Shown here: positions 1-6,893 of the stretch, one piece after another
Layout: each line of letters starts with the position of its first letter
Numbering within the stretch: the stretch's first letter is position 1
NCBI GenBank assembly: GCA_024691625.1
Contig: JAILNL010000184.1
Span: forward strand, 1-8,978
Direction of reading: 5' to 3'
Length of the DNA: 8,978 nucleotides
Source of the DNA: Schwartzia sp. (in: firmicutes)
Lineage (GTDB): Bacteria > Bacillota > Negativicutes > Selenomonadales > Selenomonadaceae
The notes under the pieces: model-generated
Database searches by the model: none
Told to the model about the DNA's origin: nothing
What the model saw: only the letters and a program-made list of their open reading frames with translations
Position numbers and translations under genes: made by a program

Positions 1-614
1 TCCTGAGCAGGACCGTCATGAATCTCACGGGACACGCGCAGACGTTCATCCTCCTGCGCACGTATAATAGCTGCGCTCAGATATTTATTTTTCGATGCCG
101 CCTCAAGCTGGATTACCACATCGCTTATCTGTGTTCCCAGATAGCTGAGCATGGAGCTTATGCGCATAGCCAGCTTCTGTGCCGACTCAACGGTTTTCTG
201 CAGATGATACAGGCGAAGCTCAAGCTGGTTGCGCTGACGGCGCAACTGGCGCTCCTTCTCCCGTGCAATACCGAGCTGCACCTGAACGTTTTTGACAGAC
301 TCATACGCTTCTTGAATTTTCTCCTCCGAATAATCGGAAAAGCTGGAGCTGACGAGCACGAGCTTTTGCTTCTCCTTCTGCTCCTGCTCCTCAAGAGCAT
401 CGACCTCGTCAATGACCTCCTGCGTAAGACGCTTTGCGTCCTGCAGATTTTTCTTGCTGCTTTCAACTTCGCTGTGAGCAGCCTCATACACGTCAAAAAT
501 CTGCGACTTGCTTCCCTCTATTGTACTGACCATGGATTCCAAAATCCGTCGAAGCGATTTCTCTCCGATATCATCTAAGAGAGCTTCCTCAGGCAAATTC
601 TCCAGTTCAGGCAT
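1..614 (-). CDS. degS: DegS-type sensor histidine kinase, N-terminal part (cut by window edge)
   Basis: This is the first 204 codons of a cytoplasmic two-component sensor kinase; the rest lies beyond the left edge. It opens MPELENLPEEALLDDIGEKS, followed by a long, charged, Gln/Glu/Lys-rich coiled coil (about residues 30-150, e.g. DALEEQEQKEKQK and LRRQRNQLELRLYHLQ). It then runs into the HisKA_3 H-box ERLRVSREIHDGPAQ, with the phosphoacceptor His at about residue 199. The conserved 'AQEDERLRVSREIHDGPAQ' string and the absence of membrane segments are typical of Bacillus DegS, whose phospho-His is near residue 189. DegS phosphorylates the response regulator DegU, and a degU-like gene would be expected just downstream, outside the window. 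The ATG at 614 is chosen because AAGGGAG (623-629) lies 8 bases upstream. The gene is separated from the rsb-like unit by a terminator and probably has its own promoter. Family assignment is strong; the DegU partner is inferred. Confidence 0.9.
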   Translation of the reverse strand, partial: MPELENLPEEALLDDIGEKSLRRILESMVSTIEGSKSQIFDVYEAAHSEVESSKKNLQDAKRLTQEVIDEVDALEEQEQKEKQKLVLVSSSFSDYSEEKIQEAYESVKNVQVQLGIAREKERQLRRQRNQLELRLYHLQKTVESAQKLAMRISSMLSYLGTQISDVVIQLEAASKNKYLSAAIIRAQEDERLRVSREIHDGPAQ

Positions 615-664
615 GTAATACACTCCCTTGTCAAGTGTCAGCTTTCCATAATTTTCCAGTAAAT

Positions 665-693
665 ATTTTACATTAAACAGAGCGGGAACGCAA
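665..693 (-). promoter_or_regulatory. Candidate sigma-A promoter for degS
   Basis: On the minus strand, TTGCGT (688-693) and TAAAAT (665-670) are separated by exactly 17 bases. The -10 matches the consensus at 5 of 6 positions, but the -35 at only 3 of 6. A transcript would start near 658 and have a leader of roughly 45 bases. The -35 lies in the loop and the spacer in the downstream arm of the preceding terminator hairpin, so the two elements share DNA. The assignment rests only on the motif match. Confidence 0.4.
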
Positions 694-708
694 ACATTCC
701 CGCTCTGT
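677..708 (-). terminator. Intrinsic terminator of the decarboxylase-rsb unit
   Basis: A perfect 12-bp inverted repeat, ACAGAGCGGGAA (677-688) and TTCCCGCTCTGT (697-708), encloses an 8-base loop. On the minus strand it is followed by TTTAATG and an A/T-rich stretch, a weak but acceptable U-tract. It lies 24 bases past the stop of the RsbU-like pseudogene and before degS. The plus-strand side has no T-run and no gene to terminate, so the minus strand is the sensible direction. Confidence 0.8.
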
Positions 709-1416
709 CATATCTGCATAATCTTCCATGCCTCACGGTCCAAGGAAACGTATACCCAGCATAGTAACATCATCCGACGGCTCTGCCCCATTTACGTGCG
801 CGGTAATATCCGCACGGACGGCTGCAAGAAGCGCCTCAGATTTTACCTCCGGCCTTCCTTCCCGCTCCAGCGTTTCCTTCAGTCGGGCCTCGGTATACAT
901 ATTCCCGTCTGTGTCCATTGCTTCGGTTACTCCGTCAGTATAAACAAAAAGCATATCTCCGGGTGCCAATGTCAGCCGTCTTTCATCATAGACAGCGTCT
1001 TCAACTGCACCCACCATGTAATTCTTCTTTTTATTTTCCAACGAGCTCCACTCTGTATGCCCATCTGATGTCCGTCCTATAAACGGTACATTGTGCCCAG
1101 CATTCATATAGGAAAATTCTCCGGTCTTAAGATCCAGCACCCCGAAAAATATCGTAACGAACATCATTTCCTCGTTGTTCTCACAAAGCTGATTATTTGT
1201 CCTTTCCATGAGCTTCCCGAGATCGGCACCGATTCCTTCAGAAAGAGCAACATTTTTCAATATTGTTTTCGAAATTACCATGAACAGTGAAGCCGGAACG
1301 CCCTTCCCTGACACGTCGGCAATCGTCAGTGCCAGATGATCTTCATCAAGCATGTAAAAATCGCCACCCACCTCACGGGCAGGCGCCATTGCAGCAAAAA
1401 GGTCAAAATGATCGTT

Positions 1417-1419
1417 TTA
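1417..1419 (-). other. In-frame nonsense codon (TAA) in the RsbU-like gene
   Basis: The codons before it read MLPNIFPKFS and those after it NDHFDLFAAMAPAREVGGDF. Both sides are in the same frame and together give an uninterrupted family-typical sequence. A single change such as GAA to TAA would explain it. The next ATG (1389) has no Shine-Dalgarno upstream (the preceding bases are CTTTTTGCTGCA) and starts inside the catalytic domain, so the downstream piece is unlikely to be a functional gene on its own. Confidence 0.85.
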
Positions 1420-2110
1420 CGAGAATTTAGGGAAAATATTCGGAAGCATGCCTGCCTGTATAGACTGTGCCATGGACAGCTCAGTAGCGATACGTTCCTT
1501 GTCCGCCGTAGCATGTACATAATTTTCCATATAGGTTTTAAGGTCGTCCGTCATTTCATTGACGGAGTCAGCCAGCCCTTCGAGCTCATCTCCGGTCCGA
1601 ACCTCAAGCTTTTTATCGAGATTTCCCTTCGCAATCTCCTTTACTCCCTCGGAAAGCGTGAGTATAGGCCCCACAAAGTACCGTGCCGCTCTTCTGCTGA
1701 CGTATACAAGCATCAAAAGCATAATAAGCAGGAGCACTGCCGTGCGAAGGGCATTCTCAAAGAAACGTCTCTCCATTGAAGCAGCAAACGCCTTCGCCTC
1801 ATAGGCTACAATATGTCCGATTTCTTCAGCAGGCGCGGTCACGGTATCACATTTAACCAGCGTACCAAAGCTCCACCCCAGCAGCGGCATAGGCGCATAG
1901 GCAAGATAATATTCTTCCCCATCGACAGTAACAAGAGCTATATCACTCTTACCCGCTGCCATGGACGCTGCTTCTACCGCAAGGCTTAGCTCCGGAGAAA
2001 GTCTGAGGTCCCTTTTTTCCTGAGACACCGCCAGCGTTCCTTCTGTTTTTGAGGACATCACCACGCAGCCTTTATCATCAAGTGCGAAGTTGACACTTTC
2101 CTCGCCCAGA

Positions 2111-2116
2111 TTTTTT
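2111..2116 (-). other. Frameshift at a six-A homopolymer in the RsbU-like gene
   Basis: On the minus strand the run reads CAG AAAAAA TCT GGG. As written, the frame continues QKKSGRGKCQLRT and stops at 2078. With five A's it continues QKNLGEESVNFALDDKGCVV, which joins directly to the rest of the Cache domain in the frame that ends at 1417. The lesion is therefore one extra A relative to the ancestral frame. It could be a true mutation, a slippage-prone phase site or a sequencing error. Confidence 0.82.
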
Positions 2117-2910
2117 CTGTATTATCTCATGAAGCGCGTGCAGAGGCGTACTGATGCCCGCAACTCCCGCAAACTTTCCGTTCTCGTAATAAGGCGCAGC
2201 GCAGGTAATCTCAGAATCTCCCTCCACCGAAATATATACCTCGCTGACGATAGGGTGACCCTCCTTTTTCGCTGCAATATACCAGGGACGTTTCACTGCA
2301 TCAAATTCCTGTTTCAGGTATACCTCAGGAAATTCTGCCATAGTCTGTCCCTTGGACAATCCGTCAACCCAGATTAAATATCCGTTATCCGATGCAATGT
2401 AGCAGGAGGTATCGGAAGTATAACGTCTTGACGTAAACTCCAGACATTTCCCGATGTTCGAAGCCGTTCCGATCTCACGCATAAGTGCCGGATCAGAAAA
2501 AATCCTCTCGGAAAGTCCCCTCCTCAGATAAATATATGCCGTGTTGCCCGGTATCTGTGATTCCGTCGGTGTCATCAGCATAATTGGCGAATAATCAGCG
2601 CTATCTGAAAGAATTCCGGTCATCGTCTTTACCATATTATCGGCATCAGCCAAAATACCTTCTACGACATGCTCGACATTTTCAGCCTTTTGCTCCGCCA
2701 CATCGGAGATACGTTTTTTCGCCTGCCGTACTGCAAAATCCTCTGCAAATCCCTCCACTGTCTTTCCCATTGCTCCGCCCGTCTCCAACGCATCGGAACG
2801 GCCCTGGTACAAACTGATAAAGGATGCCGCAGAAAGGACAAAAAAAGTCACCAGTCCCGCCGACAGCAGCAAAAGCAGAATACGCCGTTGAATTCCCATC
2901 TTTTTCATGT

Positions 2911-3345
2911 TCATAGCAAAAGCTCCATTGTCAGATGATTAGCCATTTCTCCGAACATCTCTTCATACCGGTAGGTCACAGAGGAAAAGAACTGCTTTAC
3001 AAGAAATATTCCGTATCCGCCTTCAGCCTGTTCCTCCGTAGGCACGCCGTCCGTATGACGCATATCCTCGGCCAAAGGATCGAAATTTCTTCCGTGATCG
3101 GCAAATTCAAGCCGAAAAAGGCCGTCCTCCGTGGATGTACGCACCCGCAGAGGCCCGGCCTTTTCATACGCATAGGAAATGATATTAACGGCGATTTCCT
3201 CGACGCCAAGCTCAAGTGTATTCAGTTTCTTTTCCGACATACCTAAAGACCTCGCGTCGTCCATTACATCGTCGCGAAGCTGCTCGTATATCTCCATTTC
3301 CGCATTATATTTCCGCCATCTGCCGATTCCGTTTTCATTCGCCAT
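2911..3345 (-). CDS. RsbW-like anti-sigma factor / serine-protein kinase
   Basis: A 144-residue stand-alone GHKL ATPase (HATPase_c_2 type) of the RsbW/SpoIIAB class. Such proteins bind a sigma factor or other target and phosphorylate a STAS-domain anti-anti-sigma protein. The N-box ELGVEEIAVNIISYAY (45-60, with E49/E50 and N54), the G1 box FADHGRNFDP (81-90, with D83) and the G2 box EGGYGIFLVKQFF (108-120) are all present, followed by NHLTM (136-140). The length is normal for the family. The start at 3345 is supported by TCCTCC on the plus strand (3352-3357), read as GGAGGA 6 bases upstream. The gene ends in a 4-base ATGA overlap with the RsbU-like phosphatase, the enzyme that normally opposes it. 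It lies 58 bases downstream of the decarboxylase with no terminator or convincing promoter between, so co-transcription is likely. No STAS protein or sigma factor gene is in the window, so the regulated target is unknown. Confidence 0.88.
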   Translation of the reverse strand: MANENGIGRWRKYNAEMEIYEQLRDDVMDDARSLGMSEKKLNTLELGVEEIAVNIISYAYEKAGPLRVRTSTEDGLFRLEFADHGRNFDPLAEDMRHTDGVPTEEQAEGGYGIFLVKQFFSSVTYRYEEMFGEMANHLTMELLL

Positions 3346-3403
3346 CGCAAATCCTCCAGCGGTGCAGAATCATCTGCCCAAACCCAACTCATAATGCAAA
3401 AGC

Positions 3404-4582
3404 TTACGCGTATGCCAGACGTTCCTGCACAGGAACCTGTCCTATCTCAAAGATTTCCGGCTCGTCCTCACGGTATACTGTCTGCGCGAAAGCAAAGCCG
3501 TTAAAGGTAGTCGCGCTTGCTGTTGTATATGAACCGCAGTTAGGAACGAGAATTAAATCTCCCATGGACAGCTTAGGAAGCATCACATCTCTTTTAACAA
3601 AATCTATCGAATCACAGCTGGGCCCCAAAAGCGTAACCTTCTGCTCAGGCCCTTTATTGTACGAGCATATCTCAAAACGCCAGTGGTCGTACATGGCTCC
3701 GGAAAATGTCCCGTAAAGCCCTTCATCAAGCACATACCACTGCTGACCGTTGCGAACCTTCTCACCTATAACCGAGGTTACAAGATTAACCGCCGTACCG
3801 CATATAAATCTCCCCGGCTCAGACCATATTGATGTCTCAGGAAAAAGTCGTTCAAGCTGACGCTCAACCGCGTCCATAATATCCACCGCGCATGGATCTT
3901 TTCCATCCTCTCCGGGAATAGGGAATCCTCCGCCTATATCCAGCATGGTGAGATGTATTCCGGCTTCCTCAGCCTCGTCAAAAAGTCTGCGCGTGAGAAG
4001 AAGTGCCTCCACATAAGCTTCCGCCGAAAGGGACTGGCTACCCACATGAAAAGCAATTCCCGCAGGACACAGGCCTGCGTCCTTTGCCTGTTTGAGAAGG
4101 CTAACCGCCTCCGCAGGGTCTGCGCCGAACTTCGCATTCAAATCCACAAGCGCCTTCGCGTTCTTCACGCGGATACGCACCAAAACTTCCGCTCCCGGTA
4201 CGGCCTCGGCCATTTTAGGAATCTCGCTTGCATCATCAAAGGTAAACCTGCGCACGCCGCAATTCGACGCGGCACGAAGGCCAACAGGTGTCTTCACAGG
4301 ATTCGCGTAAATCATTCGCTCCCCGGAGACTCCCATACGGTGCAGAGTCTCAATCTCCCCCGCCGAAGCCGTATCGAAGGAAGCCCCCAGCTCCACCATA
4401 GTCTCCAGAAGCTTTGGTGACGGGTTTGCCTTCATGGCATAAAAAATATTGACCATAGGCATGTGTTCCCGAAGGAAACGATAATTATAAGCGACCTGCT
4501 CGAGAGATACCACAACAAATGGCGTCGGATATTTCTCCGCAAGACGGGTCATTTCTTTTTCCGTGAGACGAAAGCTTTTCAT
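3404..4582 (-). CDS. ldc: PLP-dependent lysine/ornithine decarboxylase (fold type III)
   Basis: A 392-residue group IV decarboxylase that makes cadaverine from lysine and/or putrescine from ornithine. From the start used here: the PLP lysine K51 in FYAMKANPSP, FDTASAGE, H179 in IAFHVGSQS, the phosphate-binding glycines DIGGGFP (217-219), EPGR (255-258), and the inter-subunit catalytic Cys/Asp in GPSCDSID (C323, D324). The whole protein resembles the 393-residue Selenomonas ruminantium LDC. In that family cadaverine is linked to peptidoglycan, but that role is inferred here. The ATG at 4582 is preferred over 4639 because GGGAG lies 6 bases upstream (4589-4593), none precedes 4639, and MKSFRLTEKE matches the Selenomonas N-terminus. 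Starting at 4639 adds 19 residues. Residues 44-46 are V-N-I rather than the A-G-V I recall as substrate-determining in S. ruminantium; P54 and S322 are kept. Substrate preference is therefore uncertain, but the family is firm. Confidence 0.93.
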   Translation of the reverse strand: MKSFRLTEKEMTRLAEKYPTPFVVVSLEQVAYNYRFLREHMPMVNIFYAMKANPSPKLLETMVELGASFDTASAGEIETLHRMGVSGERMIYANPVKTPVGLRAASNCGVRRFTFDDASEIPKMAEAVPGAEVLVRIRVKNAKALVDLNAKFGADPAEAVSLLKQAKDAGLCPAGIAFHVGSQSLSAEAYVEALLLTRRLFDEAEEAGIHLTMLDIGGGFPIPGEDGKDPCAVDIMDAVERQLERLFPETSIWSEPGRFICGTAVNLVTSVIGEKVRNGQQWYVLDEGLYGTFSGAMYDHWRFEICSYNKGPEQKVTLLGPSCDSIDFVKRDVMLPKLSMGDLILVPNCGSYTTASATTFNGFAFAQTVYREDEPEIFEIGQVPVQERLAYA

Positions 4583-4588
4583 AACACT

Positions 4589-4593
4589 CTCCC
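4589..4593 (-). promoter_or_regulatory. Ribosome binding site that decides the decarboxylase start
   Basis: GGGAG on the minus strand lies 6 bases before the ATG at 4582. The alternative ATG at 4639 is preceded by A/C-rich sequence without a Shine-Dalgarno, and a transcript from the promoter at 4668-4696 would leave it only about 20 bases of leader. With the family alignment, this favours 4582. Confidence 0.65.
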
Positions 4594-4667
4594 ATTCCGC
4601 GAGACGCTCCGGCTTTGGGTATTCATGAGCGATGGACATTGCGCCGGTTTGTCTTTATTTTGCGTTC

Positions 4668-4696
4668 ATTGTACCCCCTGTGTTTTCTTTTTGCAA
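4668..4696 (-). promoter_or_regulatory. Sigma-A promoter of the decarboxylase-rsb unit
   Basis: On the minus strand, TTGCAA (4691-4696) and TACAAT (4668-4673) are 17 bases apart. The -10 matches the consensus at 5 of 6 positions and the -35 at 4 of 6. Transcription would begin near 4661, giving a leader of about 79 bases to the ATG at 4582. The element lies between the hydantoinase stop and the decarboxylase, where a new transcription unit would be expected. I see no operator-like dyad around it. Confidence 0.7.
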
Positions 4697-4737
4697 TACG
4701 TTTTCCGACATTTTAACCGACACTTGAAATTTTTATT

Positions 4738-6879
4738 TTACTGCACCACGGCAAGCACCGCCACAGGCTCATTTTCCTCTCTGCCGTCCATCTCCATGGC
4801 AAGCACCTCGTCCACCTGTTCGCGGCTGACAAGTCCGGAAAGATCAAGCTGCTTTTCCCCGTAATATGCAAACATAGGCGGAATCTGTCCGCCAACGGTA
4901 CTGTATTCCGTTGTTTCCTCCAAAAGAATATCGAGACTTTCCTTAAGCTTTCCCTTCGTGGAGACAGCCGCGCCTATCCCCTCACGCTGAAGACGTATCA
5001 CCCCGTCCCTGTCTATCACGCGTACGGCATGACTTTGATTTTCAAATATGCCGAAGGATTTTCTTTTGCGTACGCCGTCAAAAATATGCCAGCGTCCAAG
5101 GCAGGCAATCTCCTGCACCTGCTCCGCAGGAAGTCCCATGGACTCCGCTGCGGTATTAAGAAGCTCTTTCTCCAACGGAATCTCAAGGCTTTTTGCGCCC
5201 TGTCTTATTTCCGTTGCTCCCATGGCAACGGCACGGAGAATATTCGCCTTCTGATCTACCTCTATAGATACTTCTATTGTTTCTTCTCTCGCTCCCGACT
5301 GCATTGCACGCTCTATTGCCTCACGGCGTATGGAGCGGACATCATCACCCGTTGGCTGCACCACGGTACGCTCTGCCGATTCCCGCACCATAGCCATAGC
5401 TACCCCGATAGTTGAAATGATAGGGGCATTCTTTACCTCTCTCCATGGTACTCCCATGACTCTTCCGAGATACGGCACAATTACTCCCGCGCTACCTCCT
5501 CCGCCCGCGAGCACAACCGCTTCCTTAGGCAGCTCGTAGTCGCGTATTAACGCCTCCACAATGGCGCGTACCTTTGACGCGGCAATATCCATTGTCTGTC
5601 TCGCCGCTTCCTCAGCCGAAACGCCGATTGCAGCCCCCAAGGTCTGCCACGCCGCCCGGGCCGCCTCCCTGTCTCCGCTTGAATAATCTCCATCGGGAAC
5701 ACTCCCCAAAAGATTTGCCGCCCCTGCAAGAGTAAGCGCTGCGCGACGTCCGTCGCTTCCCTCGGCTGCCGCAAACACCGGCTCATCATCTCTGCAGGGC
5801 GAAAGCAGAACAAGCTTTGGATTATTCAGCCCCGGCTCAAAAACCTCATATGGCAGTCCTGCAATATGTGCGCTTCTCGGCCCCACGTCGGTTATCCTTC
5901 CGTTCTCAACACGGATCATGCTGCCACCGGCAACTCCCAGAGTACGCACATCAAGCGAACGCAGATACATCTTGTGGCCGCCAAGCTCTCCATACCGCAC
6001 CATAACACGGCCGTCACGCACCGCAGAAATATCCGCTGATGTTCCCCCTGCCTCGAGAAAAATACCGTTTGACATTTTCTCGTACATAAGCGCTCCGGCA
6101 ACCCCTGCGGCAAGCCCCGAAAGCATGGTAAGAATCGGACGCCGCCTCACCTCGTCCGCAGTCATTACACCGCCGTCGCAGCGCATTATCATCAGAGGCG
6201 CCCCTATCTCAGAACGCTTCACACACGCCTCTGTCATATCCGCGGTCTCCATCATGCGCGGTATAAGGCTTCCGTTGATTACCGCCGTGCGGGTACGTAC
6301 ACGCAGGCCGTAAAGATGCGAAACCTCGTGTCCGCCTGTCGCCGGAAATCCTTTTTCCCGCGCGATTTCCATCACAAGCTTTTCAGCCTCGGGGTGGTCT
6401 ACTCCAAAGGACTCACTGGCAACCATCACCGCAGCACCCTGCTCCGCCAGCTCATCTATCCGCCTTGCTATCTCTTCACGTACAGATTCCGCGTTTTCCG
6501 TTTCCACAAAGGCATGTGCGGTTCGAAGAAGCTTTCCGGGGGCCAGGGGAATATCTCCAACGTCCGTATCGGATTTCACCCTGTCCGCGAAAAATCCGTG
6601 TCCGATACCAATAATCCCCGCCTTTGCAACATCGCCCTCCAAAAGAGCATTTGTCGCCTGTGTGGTTCCGTGGGCTATAAAAACGACCTCGTCAGGAGAA
6701 ATATTATTTTTTGTCAGAATATCATGCAGTATCTCAATGATACCGACGGCAACACCCTCCTTCGCCTCATGCGTCGTAGGCCGCTTTTCCTGCGCTATGA
6801 TTTCATACGTTTCATCATCTATAGCCACGGCATCGGTAAAGGTGCCGCCCACATCAATGCCTATCCGTACACGTCTCAT
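4738..6879 (-). CDS. HyuA-type hydantoinase/oxoprolinase family protein
   Basis: A 713-residue soluble protein of the ATP-dependent hydantoinase / 5-oxoprolinase A-subunit family, which uses ATP to activate cyclic amides such as hydantoins or 5-oxoproline. The Hydant_A_N region starts with the phosphate-binding motif GIDVGGTFTD (7-16) and includes HGTTQATNALLEG (70-82). The central ATPase part shows SGLAAGVAGAL (254-264), EAGGTSADI (276-284) and GVAGGSM (315-321). A second glycine-rich motif, LAGGGGSAG (457-465), precedes a C-terminal domain to residue 713. The usual SGPAGG and FDMGGTSTDV motifs are altered to SGLAAG and LEAGGTSADI, and the PGPACYG stretch is replaced by IAGLPYEVF, so this is a divergent subgroup. 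The start is firm: AAGGAGG (6887-6893) lies 7 bases upstream and overlaps the transporter stop. No HyuB gene is visible on either side. Catalytic activity and substrate cannot be read from the sequence. Confidence 0.85.
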   Translation of the reverse strand: MRRVRIGIDVGGTFTDAVAIDDETYEIIAQEKRPTTHEAKEGVAVGIIEILHDILTKNNISPDEVVFIAHGTTQATNALLEGDVAKAGIIGIGHGFFADRVKSDTDVGDIPLAPGKLLRTAHAFVETENAESVREEIARRIDELAEQGAAVMVASESFGVDHPEAEKLVMEIAREKGFPATGGHEVSHLYGLRVRTRTAVINGSLIPRMMETADMTEACVKRSEIGAPLMIMRCDGGVMTADEVRRRPILTMLSGLAAGVAGALMYEKMSNGIFLEAGGTSADISAVRDGRVMVRYGELGGHKMYLRSLDVRTLGVAGGSMIRVENGRITDVGPRSAHIAGLPYEVFEPGLNNPKLVLLSPCRDDEPVFAAAEGSDGRRAALTLAGAANLLGSVPDGDYSSGDREAARAAWQTLGAAIGVSAEEAARQTMDIAASKVRAIVEALIRDYELPKEAVVLAGGGGSAGVIVPYLGRVMGVPWREVKNAPIISTIGVAMAMVRESAERTVVQPTGDDVRSIRREAIERAMQSGAREETIEVSIEVDQKANILRAVAMGATEIRQGAKSLEIPLEKELLNTAAESMGLPAEQVQEIACLGRWHIFDGVRKRKSFGIFENQSHAVRVIDRDGVIRLQREGIGAAVSTKGKLKESLDILLEETTEYSTVGGQIPPMFAYYGEKQLDLSGLVSREQVDEVLAMEMDGREENEPVAVLAVVQ

Positions 6880-6886
6880 TCCCCAC

Positions 6887-6893
6887 CCTCCTT
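6887..6893 (-). promoter_or_regulatory. Shine-Dalgarno overlapping the upstream stop (translational coupling)
   Basis: AAGGAGG, a full consensus Shine-Dalgarno, begins on the last base of the transporter's TAA stop (6893-6895) and lies 7 bases before the ATG at 6879. Ribosomes finishing the transporter would be well placed to start the hydantoinase. This supports a two-gene unit. Confidence 0.8.

Larger units (their letters stand above)
733..2914 (-). pseudogene. RsbU-like sensor phosphatase (dCache-HAMP-SpoIIE), broken by a frameshift and a stop
   Basis: A membrane-bound PP2C-type serine phosphatase that would dephosphorylate an anti-anti-sigma (STAS) protein in a partner-switching circuit. 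The first segment (2078-2914, 278 aa) holds a membrane helix (about residues 12-36) and most of an extracytoplasmic dCache sensor, including RPWYIAAKKEGHPIVSEVY (209-227) and the APYYENGKFAGVAGIS strand region (about 240-255). The second (1417 to about 2110) finishes the Cache domain, then has a second helix (TAVLLLIMLLMLVYV), a HAMP domain (RYFVGPILTLSEGVKEIA) and the phosphatase linker IATELSMAQSIQAGMLPNIFP. The third (733-1416) carries the catalytic core: AREVGGDFY, ADVSGKG, VYTDGVTEA and SDDVTMLGIRF, with the expected Asp residues. Removing one A from the A6 run at 2111-2116 and ignoring the TAA at 1417-1419 restores a 726-residue protein. The start at 2914 overlaps the rsbW-like stop as ATGA, so the genes were translationally coupled. 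As written, the product would be a truncated sensor without phosphatase activity. Confidence 0.88.

Noticed and set aside
18..578. Plus-strand open frame with a run of ten leucines
   Set aside because: It is the antisense shadow of the Glu/Gln/Lys-rich coiled coil of the DegS-type kinase; it has no family resemblance.
733..1389. Stand-alone SpoIIE phosphatase gene starting at MAPAREVGG
   Set aside because: There is no Shine-Dalgarno before the ATG, the start falls within the catalytic domain, and the upstream codons continue in the same frame after a single TAA. It is better read as part of a pseudogene.
2078..2120. Programmed ribosomal frameshift joining the sensor to the HAMP/phosphatase part
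   Set aside because: The required shift is +1 (or -2) at CAG AAA AAA TCT, not the usual -1 slippery heptamer, and the later in-frame TAA would still end translation. I see no stimulatory structure.
3364..3377. Hairpin GCAGA-ATCA-TCTGC after the decarboxylase
   Set aside because: A 5-bp stem with no U-tract on either strand is too weak for a terminator.
4583..4639. Upstream ATG at 4639 as the decarboxylase start (19 extra residues)
   Set aside because: It lacks a Shine-Dalgarno, sits very close to the predicted transcript start, and the extra residues have no counterpart in the Selenomonas enzyme.
4706..4723. Two TGTCGG copies (minus strand) after the hydantoinase stop
   Set aside because: They are direct, not inverted, 6-base repeats, so they form no hairpin. 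Two copies this short are likely chance.
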